From JADKAV01 sp037046735 (GTDB taxonomy: Bacteria > Actinomycetota > Actinomycetes > S36-B12 > UBA10799): a stretch of DNA of 64,000 bases. Position numbers and translations under genes: made by a program. The notes beneath the pieces were generated by a model. The model was not told the origin of the DNA. It did no database searches and saw only the letters and a list, made by a program, of their open reading frames with translations. Each line of letters opens with the position of its first letter. Position 1 is the first letter of the stretch. The stretch lies in NCBI GenBank assembly GCA_037046735.1, contig JBAOHC010000027.1:868001-932000 (forward strand), written 5' to 3'. Of this stretch, positions 42,077 to 50,249 are shown piece by piece.

Positions 42077-43039
42077 CTACGCCGGCACCTCAAAGGTCTT
42101 GGTGCGCTGCATCCCGGCTGCCCGGCCCTTCGCGGAGATGACCAAGGCCATCTTGCGCGAGGCCTCATCGATCATCTCGTCGCCCAGCATGACTGCACCC
42201 TTGGCGCCACCCTCGGCGGAGGTGTAGTAGTCGTACGCGTCCAGGATCAGCTCGGCGTGGTCGTAGTCCTCCTGCCGCGGGCTGAAGACCTCATTGGCGG
42301 CGTCCACCTGGCCGGGGTGCAGCACCCACTTGCCGTCGAAGCCGAGGGCAGCGGACCGTCCTGCGACGCGCTTGTAGCCCTCGACATCCTTGATCTGCAG
42401 GTAAGGACCGTCGATGGCGAGCTTGTCGTGGGCACGGGCCGCCATCAGGATGCTCATCAGGATGTGGTGGTAGGCATCCCCTACGTCGTATCCGGGGGGC
42501 TGCTCGCCGACGACCAGCGACTTCATGTTGATGCTGGCCATGAAGTCGGCCGGGCCGAAGATGATGGTCTCGACCCGGGGGCTGGCGGTGGCGATCTTGT
42601 CCACGTTGATCAGACCGAGTGCGTTCTCGATCTGGGCCTCGATGCCGATTCGACCCACGTCGTAACCCATGGTCTTCTCGATCTGGGTGAGCAGCATGTC
42701 CAGAGCCACGATCTGCTCAGGCGTCTGCACCTTGGGCAGCATGATGCAGTCGAGGTTGGCACCGGCGCCCTCGACGACCTCGGTCACGTCCTGGTAGGTC
42801 CACTGCGTGGTCCAATCGTTGACGCGCACCACCCGGACCTTGTCCTCGTAACCACCCTCGTTGAGCGCCGCCACGATGTTCTTGCGGGCATCCGGCTTGG
42901 CGATCGGCGCGACCGCGTCCTCGATGTCCATGAAGACCTGGTCGGCGGGCAGACCCTTGGCCTTCTCCAGCATCTTCGGGCTGCTGCCCGGAACGGCGAG
43001 GTTGGAACGACGACTGCGAGAGGGGCGCGATTCACTCAT
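42077..43039 (-). CDS. CoA-ester lyase (CitE/malyl-CoA lyase-like)
   Basis: 320 residues of the HpcH/HpaI aldolase superfamily. N-terminal RSNLAVPGSSPKMLEKA binds CoA; FMDIEDAVAP and IEAQIENALGL supply metal-binding acidic residues; GPADFMASI and KWVLHPGQVDAANEVFSP complete the fold. Likely cleaves or forms malyl-, methylmalyl- or citramalyl-CoA. The reaction direction cannot be told. No ribosome-binding site; TATCGT 6 nt before the ATG indicates a leaderless mRNA. Confidence 0.88.
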   Translation of the reverse strand: MSESRPSRSRRSNLAVPGSSPKMLEKAKGLPADQVFMDIEDAVAPIAKPDARKNIVAALNEGGYEDKVRVVRVNDWTTQWTYQDVTEVVEGAGANLDCIMLPKVQTPEQIVALDMLLTQIEKTMGYDVGRIGIEAQIENALGLINVDKIATASPRVETIIFGPADFMASINMKSLVVGEQPPGYDVGDAYHHILMSILMAARAHDKLAIDGPYLQIKDVEGYKRVAGRSAALGFDGKWVLHPGQVDAANEVFSPRQEDYDHAELILDAYDYYTSAEGGAKGAVMLGDEMIDEASRKMALVISAKGRAAGMQRTKTFEVPA

Positions 43040-43045
43040 GATTCG

Positions 43046-43051
43046 ACGATA
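43046..43051 (-). promoter_or_regulatory. -10 box, leaderless CoA-ester lyase start
   Basis: TATCGT on the minus strand, 6 nt, then ATG at 43039. Confidence 0.5.
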
Positions 43052-43074
43052 ACGACGGCTCTTTTCCGCCGACC

Positions 43075-43947
43075 TCAGACCCCCGATTCCGCCGTCCGCG
43101 GTCTGCTGCCGCGCACCACCAACACCAGACCTACGAGCATCACGACCAGCCCCCCGATCAGGGCCACACCCACGGGCTGCCCGAGGAAGATCGCCGCCAG
43201 GATCGTGGCCCCTGGGGCCTCGAACAGGATGGCCGTGCTGACCACCGTGGCCGAGACCCGATGCACCACCGCGTTCATGGCGGAGTGGCCGCCGATCTGC
43301 GCCACCAGGGTGATCGCGAGGATCAACCCCCAGTCGCGTGCCGAATACCCGGTCAGCGGCACCCGGACCACCAGGCAGACCAGCAGCAGTGCGGCGGCGG
43401 CGGCCCCATAGACCACACTGGTGTACGAACCCACGTCGGTCGTGGCGCGCAGGCGCTCGCCATAGGCCACATAGACGGCCGCGAGCACGGCTCCCAACAG
43501 GGCCAGGGCCATGCCCAGCAGGTTGCGGGCGTCCAGCGGGTCCCCGAATCCGGTGAGAATCAGCACCCCCACCAAGCTCACCCCGATGCCCATCCAGACC
43601 AGCCGACCCGTCACTCGCGACAGCAGCGCCGACCATACCGGCTGGGTGGAGATCATCGCCGTGCTGAGGGCCACAGTGGTCAACCGAAGACTGGGAATCC
43701 AGGCCGCGAAGTGCGCTGCGAGGGCCACCCCGGGTAGGGCCGCCCGGGACCAGCCACCCGTGACCCGGATCGGTCGTCCCATGACGACCATCGCGGCCGC
43801 AGTCACGGCGGCCCCCAGCGCACATCGATACATGGCGATGGCCAGGGCTGGCGCGGTGCAGGCGGCGATCAACGGCGCCGATGCGCTGACACAGAGCACG
43901 GCGACGACCAGCAGCACGGCGTCGCGGGGCCTGCCCGCTGCGCTCAC
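43075..43947 (-). CDS. EamA/DMT-superfamily transporter
   Basis: 290 residues with ten predicted helices in two EamA repeats (about 10-135 and 150-280). Family-typical ends AMISTQPVWSALLSR in the first repeat and TAILFEAPGATILAAIFLGQ in the second. A metabolite exporter or importer of unknown substrate. The GTG at 43947 is chosen because family similarity begins there, although the frame is open far upstream. Lies 24 bp downstream of the lipoprotein gene and may share its transcript. Confidence 0.88.
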   Translation of the reverse strand: MSAAGRPRDAVLLVVAVLCVSASAPLIAACTAPALAIAMYRCALGAAVTAAAMVVMGRPIRVTGGWSRAALPGVALAAHFAAWIPSLRLTTVALSTAMISTQPVWSALLSRVTGRLVWMGIGVSLVGVLILTGFGDPLDARNLLGMALALLGAVLAAVYVAYGERLRATTDVGSYTSVVYGAAAAALLLVCLVVRVPLTGYSARDWGLILAITLVAQIGGHSAMNAVVHRVSATVVSTAILFEAPGATILAAIFLGQPVGVALIGGLVVMLVGLVLVVRGSRPRTAESGV

Positions 43948-43970
43948 GGATGCACCCGGCGCCGACCCCG

Positions 43971-44714
43971 CTACGCCAGGCTCGCGAGGCTGATCGTCTT
44001 GGCCTTCGGAGGCGCCTTGATGACCACCTTCTTGTCCCACTTCGTGAACTCCACGGTGGCGTCCTCGCCGGTCTCGGGAGCACTGGTGATCAGCAGCGGG
44101 TACGGCTTGCCCGTCGTGGCCACCCACGTGGTGCCGGTGGGGCTGGTGATGGGCACTGCCGGCTGCCCCTGTGCCACGCCGACCTCACCCACCTCACCGG
44201 TGCCATTCGCTTGCAGGAACTGGTTCATCAACGGTTTCATCGTGCTGGTCTGCCGGAAGGACTCCAGTTTCGGGTTCGACAACTCCCCGGCCACCCACTT
44301 GTTCCCGATCTGCTTGGCCTTCTTCTTGTTGAACGCTTGGGTCCAGTAGGCCTCGTCGCCCTTCACGTAGATGACCCCGTCCACCACCCGGGTCTGCAAG
44401 GTTGTCTCGCCCGCACTGCGGGAGCCGTCGCTGGCGTCCTTGGTCACCACCAGATCCAGCGAGGCGGCCGGACTCGTGCCGATCATCGTGACGCTGCGGG
44501 CATCGAGGGCGGCGGCCCGGGCGCGGTTGAGGATTTTGGCCGGGGGCAGGCTCTCGACGCCGTTCGGTTTGCCGACCGGTTCGGCCGTGGCAGAGGCCGA
44601 TGGACTCGCGGAATCGGTGGGAGTCGGGGACTGCGTCACGGAGTCCTGAGAATCGGAACACCCTGCCACCGTCGCCACGACCAGCGCCCCCGCTGCCATT
44701 AATGCAACCCGCAT
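43971..44714 (-). CDS. Secreted lipoprotein (LppX/LprG-like)
   Basis: 247 residues. Signal peptide ends in lipobox ATVAGC, so Cys19 is lipidated. A Ser/Pro/Thr linker (20-45) precedes a domain with NGVESLPPAKIL, TTLQTRVVDGVIYVKGDEAYW and a C-terminal VEFTKWDKKVVIKAPPKAK, the pattern of LppX/LprAFG-like lipid-binding lipoproteins. Likely envelope lipid carrier, inferred. The ATG has GGTGGTCAGGA upstream. Divergent from the MgtE-like gene. Confidence 0.82.
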   Translation of the reverse strand: MRVALMAAGALVVATVAGCSDSQDSVTQSPTPTDSASPSASATAEPVGKPNGVESLPPAKILNRARAAALDARSVTMIGTSPAASLDLVVTKDASDGSRSAGETTLQTRVVDGVIYVKGDEAYWTQAFNKKKAKQIGNKWVAGELSNPKLESFRQTSTMKPLMNQFLQANGTGEVGEVGVAQGQPAVPITSPTGTTWVATTGKPYPLLITSAPETGEDATVEFTKWDKKVVIKAPPKAKTISLASLA

Positions 44715-44812
44715 GATGTCCTGACCACCTGTCGTTCGTCGGCATGCCTCGTGCGTGTCACGCTAGCGGAACTCCGCGACCCATGTCCGCACCCTTTCGG
44801 CGAGGCAAGCGA

Positions 44813-44818
44813 TACCCT
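44813..44818 (+). promoter_or_regulatory. -10 box, leaderless MgtE-like start
   Basis: TACCCT, 6 nt, then GTG at 44825. Confidence 0.5.
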
Positions 44819-44824
44819 GCGCAG

Positions 44825-46063
44825 GTGACGGTCACCCGTGCTTTCATCGCCCGGCTGCAGGGCTCTGCCGTCTTCGACCCCAACGGCGAACAACTGGGCA
44901 AGGTCCGTGACTTCGTCCTGCTGCAGCAGTACGGCACGATCCCGCCGCGGCTGGTCGGCCTGGTCGTTGAGGTGGGTGCCAGGCGCCGGATCTTCCTGCC
45001 GATCACCCGGGTGACCAAGATCGACGTTGGCCAGATCGTGACCACCGGGGTATTGGATCTACGGCGCTTCAAGTTGCGCCCCGGGGAGACGTTGGCCGTC
45101 GCGGAACTCTTCGACCGGGGTGCCGTGCTGCGTGCCACGGGCGAGCGGGTGAAGATCCTTGACCTGGCCATGCAGCAGAACTCGCGGCGGGATTGGGAGA
45201 TCGCGCAAGCCTATGTCCGCGGGGGCCGCACCCTCGCCCGGCGGGGCCAGACGCAGGTGGTGGCCTGGGGTGAACTGTCCGATGTCTGGCGCCAGGAGAT
45301 CGACCAGGCGACCGAGACGATGTTGGAGTCCTTGCTGGACATGCGGCCGGCCGATGTCGCCTCACTGCTGCACGACCTGCCCGAGAAACGTCGCCTGGAG
45401 ATCGCCCGGGCGCTCGACGACGAACGCCTGGCCGACGTGCTGGAGGAGATGCCAGAACACGACGCCGTACAGATCGTCGGCGCCCTGGAGGCGGAACGGG
45501 CAGCCGATGTCCTGGAGGAGATGGATCCTGAGGACGCCGTCGACCTGCTCAGCGACTTGAGCCCCGAACAGGTCAGTGTGCTGCTCGACCTGGTGGAACC
45601 TGACGACGCCAAGGGTCTGCGGCGACTGCTGAGCTACGACGAACTGTCCGCGGGCGGCATGATGAGTCCCGACCCGGTGATCGTGGGAGCGGATGCCACT
45701 GTCGCTGAGGCGCTGGCCCAGATCCGCAACCCCGACCTGTCCCCCGCCCTCGCCTCCCAGGTGTACGTCGTGCGGCCTCCCATGCAGACCCCGACCGGCA
45801 CCTTCCTGGGGGTCGTGCACTGGCAGCGGCTGCTGCGCGAACCGCCCAGCGACCTGGTGTCGCGGGCCGTCGACCGGGACCTCGCCCCGCTGCCCCCCGA
45901 GACGCCGATGGCCGCACTGACGCGCTACTTCGCCGCCTACAACCTTGTCGCGGTGCCCATCGTCGATGGCAGCGGTCATCTGCTGGGAACGGTCACTGTG
46001 GACGACCTGCTGGATCACCTACTCGGAGACAACTGGCGCGACTCGAGGGTGTCCGATGCGTGA
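44825..46063 (+). CDS. PRC-barrel / MgtE N-domain / CBS protein without transport domain
   Basis: 412 residues, soluble. A PRC-barrel-like start (LQGSAVFDPNGEQLGKVRD) and a second such region (about 85-140) precede the MgtE intracellular helical repeats (about 155-280: DMRPADVASLLHDL, RLADVLEEM, ADVLEEMDPEDAVDLL) and a CBS pair (about 285-405: GGMMSPDPVIV, LVAVPIVDGSGHLLGTVTVDDL). The membrane channel part of MgtE is missing, so it is probably a Mg2+/nucleotide sensor or regulator. Overlaps the next gene by 8 bp. Confidence 0.9.
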   Translation: MTVTRAFIARLQGSAVFDPNGEQLGKVRDFVLLQQYGTIPPRLVGLVVEVGARRRIFLPITRVTKIDVGQIVTTGVLDLRRFKLRPGETLAVAELFDRGAVLRATGERVKILDLAMQQNSRRDWEIAQAYVRGGRTLARRGQTQVVAWGELSDVWRQEIDQATETMLESLLDMRPADVASLLHDLPEKRRLEIARALDDERLADVLEEMPEHDAVQIVGALEAERAADVLEEMDPEDAVDLLSDLSPEQVSVLLDLVEPDDAKGLRRLLSYDELSAGGMMSPDPVIVGADATVAEALAQIRNPDLSPALASQVYVVRPPMQTPTGTFLGVVHWQRLLREPPSDLVSRAVDRDLAPLPPETPMAALTRYFAAYNLVAVPIVDGSGHLLGTVTVDDLLDHLLGDNWRDSRVSDA

Positions 46064-46532
46064 CCGCAACCGGCTGGAGACGCCGTCCAGGGGGCGGCCC
46101 AGCATCCGTCCCACCACCAACCCCGATACGTTCGGCAGGGTTTCGGAGAACGTCGCCCGCTTCCTAGGCTCCTGGCGGTTCATCGCCTGGATGAGCCTGA
46201 TGATCGTCGCCTGGGTGATCTACAACATCGTCGGCACCGACCCCGTCGACCCGTACCCCTTCATCTTCTTGACGTTGCTGCTGAGCCTGCAGGCCTCGTA
46301 CGCCGCCCCGCTGATCCTGCTGGCCCAGAACCGGCAGGACGACCGCGATCGCGTGCAGATCAAGGAGGATCGCGAGCGCACCGAGCGGCTGATCGCCGAC
46401 ACGGAGTATCTGGCCCGCGAGCTCGCGGCGCTGCGGATCGGACTCGGCGAGGTGGTGACACGTGACTACCTGCGCCGGGAGTTGCGGGCGTTGCTCGAGG
46501 ATCTCGAGGACGACGGCCGCTCGCAGCGGTAA
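46056..46532 (+). CDS. DUF1003 membrane protein
   Basis: 158 residues. Two membrane helices (WRFIAWMSLMIVAWVIYNI and PFIFLTLLLSLQASYAAPLILL) separated by a short loop DPVDPYP, followed by NRQDDRDRVQIKEDRERT and a charged C-terminal coiled coil, the exact DUF1003 arrangement. Function unknown. Its ATG lies inside the end of the MgtE-like gene (8-bp overlap), so the pair is coupled; the same pairing occurs in other actinobacteria, hinting at a joint ion-related role. Confidence 0.9.
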   Translation: MRDRNRLETPSRGRPSIRPTTNPDTFGRVSENVARFLGSWRFIAWMSLMIVAWVIYNIVGTDPVDPYPFIFLTLLLSLQASYAAPLILLAQNRQDDRDRVQIKEDRERTERLIADTEYLARELAALRIGLGEVVTRDYLRRELRALLEDLEDDGRSQR

Positions 46533-46588
46533 GCAGATCGACTCCCGGTCGGCCGTCATGCTCGTCCGGAGCCCCCGCGGGACACACG

Positions 46589-46594
46589 TACGAT
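46589..46594 (+). promoter_or_regulatory. -10 box, leaderless mrp start
   Basis: TACGAT, 6 nt (TGACCC), then ATG at 46601. Confidence 0.55.
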
Positions 46595-46600
46595 TGACCC

Positions 46601-47731
46601 ATGCCCACCACCGAAACGATCCTGGCTGCCCTCGCGGGTGTGGAGGACCCTGAGATCCACCGCCCCATCACCGAACTCGGGATGGTCAAGAGCATCGACG
46701 TCGACTCCGCTGGCGCCGCTCGGGTCGAAGTGTTCCTGACGATCGCCGCCTGCCCCATGCAAACGACACTGCGAGAGCGCGTGGTGACTGCGGTCAGCTC
46801 AGTTCCCGGTGTGACGAGCGCGGACGTGATCTTCGACGTGATGAGTGATGAGCAGCGCAAGGAGCTGCGCGAGAGGCTGCAGGGTCCGCAGAAGGAGATC
46901 CCGTTCGCCAAGCCCGGTAGCCTCACAAAGGTTCTGGGCATCGCCTCGGGCAAGGGCGGCGTGGGCAAGAGCAGCGTCACCGTGAACCTGGCTGTGGATC
47001 TGGCCGCCCGCGGCCTGCGGGTCGGGCTGGTGGACGCCGACATCTATGGGCACTCCACACCCCGCCTGCTGGGTGTGACCACCCGGCCCACGGTGGTCGA
47101 CAAGATGTTCATCCCGCCGGTGTCCCATGGCGTGGCCAGCCTGTCGATCCTGCCGTTCAAACCGGGCGGGGCCAACCAGGCGCTGGCCTACCGCGGACCG
47201 ATCCTGCACCGGATGCTCAACCAGTTCCTCACCGACGCCTACTGGGGAGACCTGGACTGGCTGCTGATCGACCTGCCACCCGGCACCGGCGACGTCGCGA
47301 TGTCCCTGGCGCAACTACTGCCCAACTCCGAACTGCTGGTCGTCACGACCCCGCAGATCGCGGCCGCCGAGGTTGCTGTGCGGGCCGGAATGATGAGTGA
47401 GTTCACCAACCAGCGCATCGTTGGTGTGGTCGAGAACATGAGCGCCTTCCCGTGTCCGCACTGTGGCGAGCCGATGGACCTGTTCGGTCGTGGTGGTGGC
47501 GAGATGGTCAGCAAGCAGTTGACCTCGGCACTGGGTTCCGAGGTCTCGCTGCTGGCCAAGATCCCCTTCGACGTGCGCCTGCGCGAGGGCGGGGATCAGG
47601 GCCGACCGCTGGTGCTGGAGGTCCCCGACGCCCCCGCCGCCATCGCGATTCGCGGCCTGACGGACCGACTGGCCAGCAAACCGCGCGGGTTGGCGGGGAT
47701 GAGCCTGGGAATCTCGCCCGTCAGGTCCTGA
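46601..47731 (+). CDS. mrp: Mrp/ApbC family Fe-S cluster carrier ATPase
   Basis: 376 residues. N-terminal MIP18-type domain (1-90: VEDPEIHRPITELGMV, TIAACPM), deviant Walker A SGKGGVGKSS near 117, LVDADIYGHS, LLIDLPPGTGD and the Fe-S binding CPHC near residue 285. Delivers iron-sulfur clusters to apoproteins. Starts without a Shine-Dalgarno behind a -10 box. Convergent with tatB, 4 bp apart. Confidence 0.94.
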   Translation: MPTTETILAALAGVEDPEIHRPITELGMVKSIDVDSAGAARVEVFLTIAACPMQTTLRERVVTAVSSVPGVTSADVIFDVMSDEQRKELRERLQGPQKEIPFAKPGSLTKVLGIASGKGGVGKSSVTVNLAVDLAARGLRVGLVDADIYGHSTPRLLGVTTRPTVVDKMFIPPVSHGVASLSILPFKPGGANQALAYRGPILHRMLNQFLTDAYWGDLDWLLIDLPPGTGDVAMSLAQLLPNSELLVVTTPQIAAAEVAVRAGMMSEFTNQRIVGVVENMSAFPCPHCGEPMDLFGRGGGEMVSKQLTSALGSEVSLLAKIPFDVRLREGGDQGRPLVLEVPDAPAAIAIRGLTDRLASKPRGLAGMSLGISPVRS

Positions 47732-47735
47732 AAGG

Positions 47736-48044
47736 TCAGGTCGCGTTCGGATCGATCGGGGATGCGGCTGGGGCGGATGCCGGTTTGGGCGTCGGCGTGG
47801 GCGCATCGGCCAGCGACGACATGATCCGCTTCGGGTGCAGGTCCGCCAGGGACTGCAGATCGCCCTGCATGGACTTCAGGTCGGCGGAATCGCTGATCTG
47901 CTGCTTGGCTTGGCCCACGGTCTCGCGGGCTTTGGCCACGAACTTGCCCGCGCTGGACGCCGCGCCGGGCAACTTGTCCGGGCCGAACACCAAAAGGGCG
48001 AACAAGCCGAGGACGAGCAACTCGCCGAGACCGATGTCGAACAC
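47736..48044 (-). CDS. tatB: Sec-independent translocase subunit TatB
   Basis: 102 residues. N-terminal membrane helix with IGLGELLVLGLFALLVFGPDKLP (Glu and Phe-Gly-Pro hinge typical of TatB), amphipathic helix to about 60 and a Pro/Ala/Thr-rich tail. Part of the twin-arginine export complex; tatA and tatC lie elsewhere. GTG 48044 follows a -10 box by 6 nt. Downstream of htrA in the same orientation, as in mycobacteria. Confidence 0.9.
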   Translation of the reverse strand: MFDIGLGELLVLGLFALLVFGPDKLPGAASSAGKFVAKARETVGQAKQQISDSADLKSMQGDLQSLADLHPKRIMSSLADAPTPTPKPASAPAASPIDPNAT

Positions 48045-48050
48045 GAGACC

Positions 48051-48056
48051 AGGGTA
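48051..48056 (-). promoter_or_regulatory. -10 box, leaderless tatB start
   Basis: TACCCT on the minus strand, 6 nt, then GTG at 48044; gives tatB its own promoter apart from htrA. Confidence 0.45.
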
Positions 48057-48098
48057 CGCCCTATCGGCGATCGGCGATGGCCGCGCGGCCAGGCCGGC

Positions 48099-49436
48099 TC
48101 ATCGCGAACCGAGGGTGACCGTGATCTGCTTGCCGCTCTCCAACTCCAACGTGATCTTGTCACCGGGGGCGTTCTGGCGGATATCGGTGATCAGAGACAC
48201 CGCGTCGTCGACGCGTTCCCCGTTCACCGCCACGATCACATCGCCGGACTGCAGGCCAGCCTGTTCGGCCGGGCCCCCTCCGGTCACCGTGTTCACCCGG
48301 GCGCCCTGTCCGGTGTAGTTGAAGTCAATCTCGGCACCGATGATCGGCGTGCGCGATGTCCCGCTTGTGATCAGCTCCTGAGCGATCCGGTTGGCCGTGT
48401 TGATCGGGATGGCGAAGCCGAGGCCGATACTGCCGGCCTGCCCGCCGGCGTCACTGCTCAGCGAAGCGATAGCGGAGTTGACACCGATGACCTGGCCCTC
48501 GTTGTTCACCAGCGGCCCGCCGGAGTTGCCCGGGTTGATCGGGGCGTCGGTCTGGATCGCATTGATGAACGAGGTCTCCGTGCCATCGGAACCGCCCGCT
48601 GTCACAGGCCGGTCGAGGCTGCTGATGATGCCGCTGGTCACAGTACCTTCCAAACCCAGCGGGGAGCCGATCGCGATCGCCTGGTCACCGACCTTGACCG
48701 AGTCGGAGTTGCCGATCGCGGACGGTGTGAGGCCAGATGCGTTGATCTTCAGTACCGCGAGGTCGTAGTCGGGGGTCCGGCCCACCAGCTCGGCAGATGA
48801 TCGTGAACCGTCCTGCAGCACCACGTCGATGCGACCACCGTTGGCCGCGGACTCGATCACGTGGTTGTTGGTCAAGATGTAGCCGTCTTCGCTGAGGATG
48901 AAGCCGGATCCCGATCCATCATCGACTTCGATGGACACCACACTGGGCAGCACCTTAGCGGCGATCGCGGCGATCGATCCGTCGGCACGCACCGATAGGG
49001 CATCGGAGTCACTGGGGTTGGCGCCGGTGGTCACCGACGAAGCCGGGGACTGTCCGTCGGCCAGGCTGTAGCCCAGGGCGCCGCCGACGCCACCAGCCAG
49101 CAGACCGGTCAGCGCGGCGATGGCAATGACCTTGCCGACGCCGCCGGACTTCTTCGGGGCCGCGCTAGGGGCCTGCGGTGTGACACCGGGAGGTGGCGGC
49201 AGGTAGCCGTCGGATCCGGGTGCCGGGTAGGGCGACTGCTCGGGGGCGGCGTACTGGTACTGCTGGTAGACCTGCTCGGTCGGCTGCTGGTAGGTCGGAT
49301 ACTGACTGGTCGGGATCGCATCCGGATCGAGCACCTGTGTGGAGTGATCAGGTGCCGGCCAGGACAACTGCTCCGGCTGCGACACCGGTTGTTCCGGTGC
49401 GACCGGCGTTTGCTCCGGCGGCTGCTCGTTCGACAT
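48099..49436 (-). CDS. htrA: HtrA/DegP-like membrane serine protease with PDZ domain
   Basis: 445 residues. Cytosolic Pro/Gln-rich tail (1-100), one transmembrane helix (VIAIAALTGLLAGGVGGALGY), trypsin-like domain with TNNHVI (His), DLAVLKI (Asp) and NPGNSGGPL (Ser), then a C-terminal PDZ domain (INTANRIAQEL to the end, with GLQSGDVIVAVNG). Envelope protein quality control. The ATG at 49436 has GAGGAG upstream. In M. tuberculosis sigE and rseA adjoin this gene; here they are absent and an O-methyltransferase is divergent instead. Confidence 0.94.
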   Translation of the reverse strand: MSNEQPPEQTPVAPEQPVSQPEQLSWPAPDHSTQVLDPDAIPTSQYPTYQQPTEQVYQQYQYAAPEQSPYPAPGSDGYLPPPPGVTPQAPSAAPKKSGGVGKVIAIAALTGLLAGGVGGALGYSLADGQSPASSVTTGANPSDSDALSVRADGSIAAIAAKVLPSVVSIEVDDGSGSGFILSEDGYILTNNHVIESAANGGRIDVVLQDGSRSSAELVGRTPDYDLAVLKINASGLTPSAIGNSDSVKVGDQAIAIGSPLGLEGTVTSGIISSLDRPVTAGGSDGTETSFINAIQTDAPINPGNSGGPLVNNEGQVIGVNSAIASLSSDAGGQAGSIGLGFAIPINTANRIAQELITSGTSRTPIIGAEIDFNYTGQGARVNTVTGGGPAEQAGLQSGDVIVAVNGERVDDAVSLITDIRQNAPGDKITLELESGKQITVTLGSR

Positions 49437-49622
49437 CTGCGACTCCTCGTGATCCACCACTGAACTCACGGTAACCCTCCTACGCTGTGTGCCCCACTCA
49501 GGACCTAGCATCCGTTGCCTTCCGCTCTTGTGGAAGCCAGTTGCCGTTCGGGCTGCGTCAAAGCCTTGTAATGCCCGCTGCCGCACTCCCGGCACCGCCG
49601 CGAGCGGGTTAGGGGACGGTCG

Positions 49623-49637
49623 CGGCAGTCACTGCCG
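49623..49637. promoter_or_regulatory. Palindrome upstream of O-methyltransferase
   Basis: Perfect 15-bp odd palindrome CGGCAGT-C-ACTGCCG just before a -10-like TAGTGT; candidate operator for the O-methyltransferase gene and perhaps the divergent htrA gene. Confidence 0.4.
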
Positions 49638-49638
49638 G

Positions 49639-49644
49639 TAGTGT
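49639..49644 (+). promoter_or_regulatory. -10 box before O-methyltransferase start
   Basis: TAGTGT, 8 nt, then ATG at 49653; near-leaderless. Confidence 0.4.
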
Positions 49645-49652
49645 GTAGACCC

Positions 49653-50246
49653 ATGGACGCCAAGGACCTGTCGATCTTCAGTGATGCGTGGAACGCCGCC
49701 CAACTTCCCGCGGACGTGACGGCCACCACTGTCGATGCCAGCGTGCTACGGCTGCTGGCTCTGTTCGCCGCGCTCGTCGACGGCCGGGCCGCTGTCGAGG
49801 TGGGCGCCCACGATGGGACCACCGGTATGGCCCTGTTCCAGGGGCTGGCTGCCGACGGTGTACTCACCAGTGTCGAGGCCGACCCTGAGCGGCTGCGCCT
49901 GGCCAAGGAGACCTTCGCCGCGGCGGGGATCGGTCATGGCCGCACCCGCCTGATCGCTGCCGATCCGCACGAAGTTCTTAGCCGGTTGACCGACGGCGGC
50001 TACGACCTGTTCCTGTCCAGCGGCAAACCCAGCGACCATGCGGCCTTTGCCGAGCAGGCGGCACGTCTGCTGCGACCAGGCGGGATCGCGATCTTCCTCG
50101 ATGTCGCCGAAGCCGCCGACCCGGCTAAACGCGAGGCAGCCCAACTTGCGGTGCGCCACTTCGTGGAGCACATGCAGGCTGAGGAGCGCTGGCTCACGAC
50201 GCTGCTCCCCCTCGCCAACGGCGTGCTGGTCGCCGTCCTGCAGTAG
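49653..50246 (+). CDS. SAM-dependent O-methyltransferase
   Basis: 197 residues. Class I methyltransferase fold with a modified motif I AVEVGAHDGTTGMALFQGL, acidic VEADPERL (ribose binding) and LFLSSGKPSDHA followed by ALLRPGGIAIFLDVAE-type strand. Resembles the catechol/caffeoyl-CoA O-methyltransferase family seen at this locus in mycobacteria, but the usual metal-binding D-x(n)-DN set is poorly conserved (SSGK replaces the IDA/DK region), so catalysis may differ. Convergent with the aminopeptidase, a 3-bp gap. Confidence 0.8.
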   Translation: MDAKDLSIFSDAWNAAQLPADVTATTVDASVLRLLALFAALVDGRAAVEVGAHDGTTGMALFQGLAADGVLTSVEADPERLRLAKETFAAAGIGHGRTRLIAADPHEVLSRLTDGGYDLFLSSGKPSDHAAFAEQAARLLRPGGIAIFLDVAEAADPAKREAAQLAVRHFVEHMQAEERWLTTLLPLANGVLVAVLQ

Positions 50247-50249
50247 TCC

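Noticed and set aside
43948..44083. Longer start for the EamA transporter inside the lipoprotein gene
   Set aside because: The extension is the lipoprotein's shadow; transporter similarity begins at GTG 43947.
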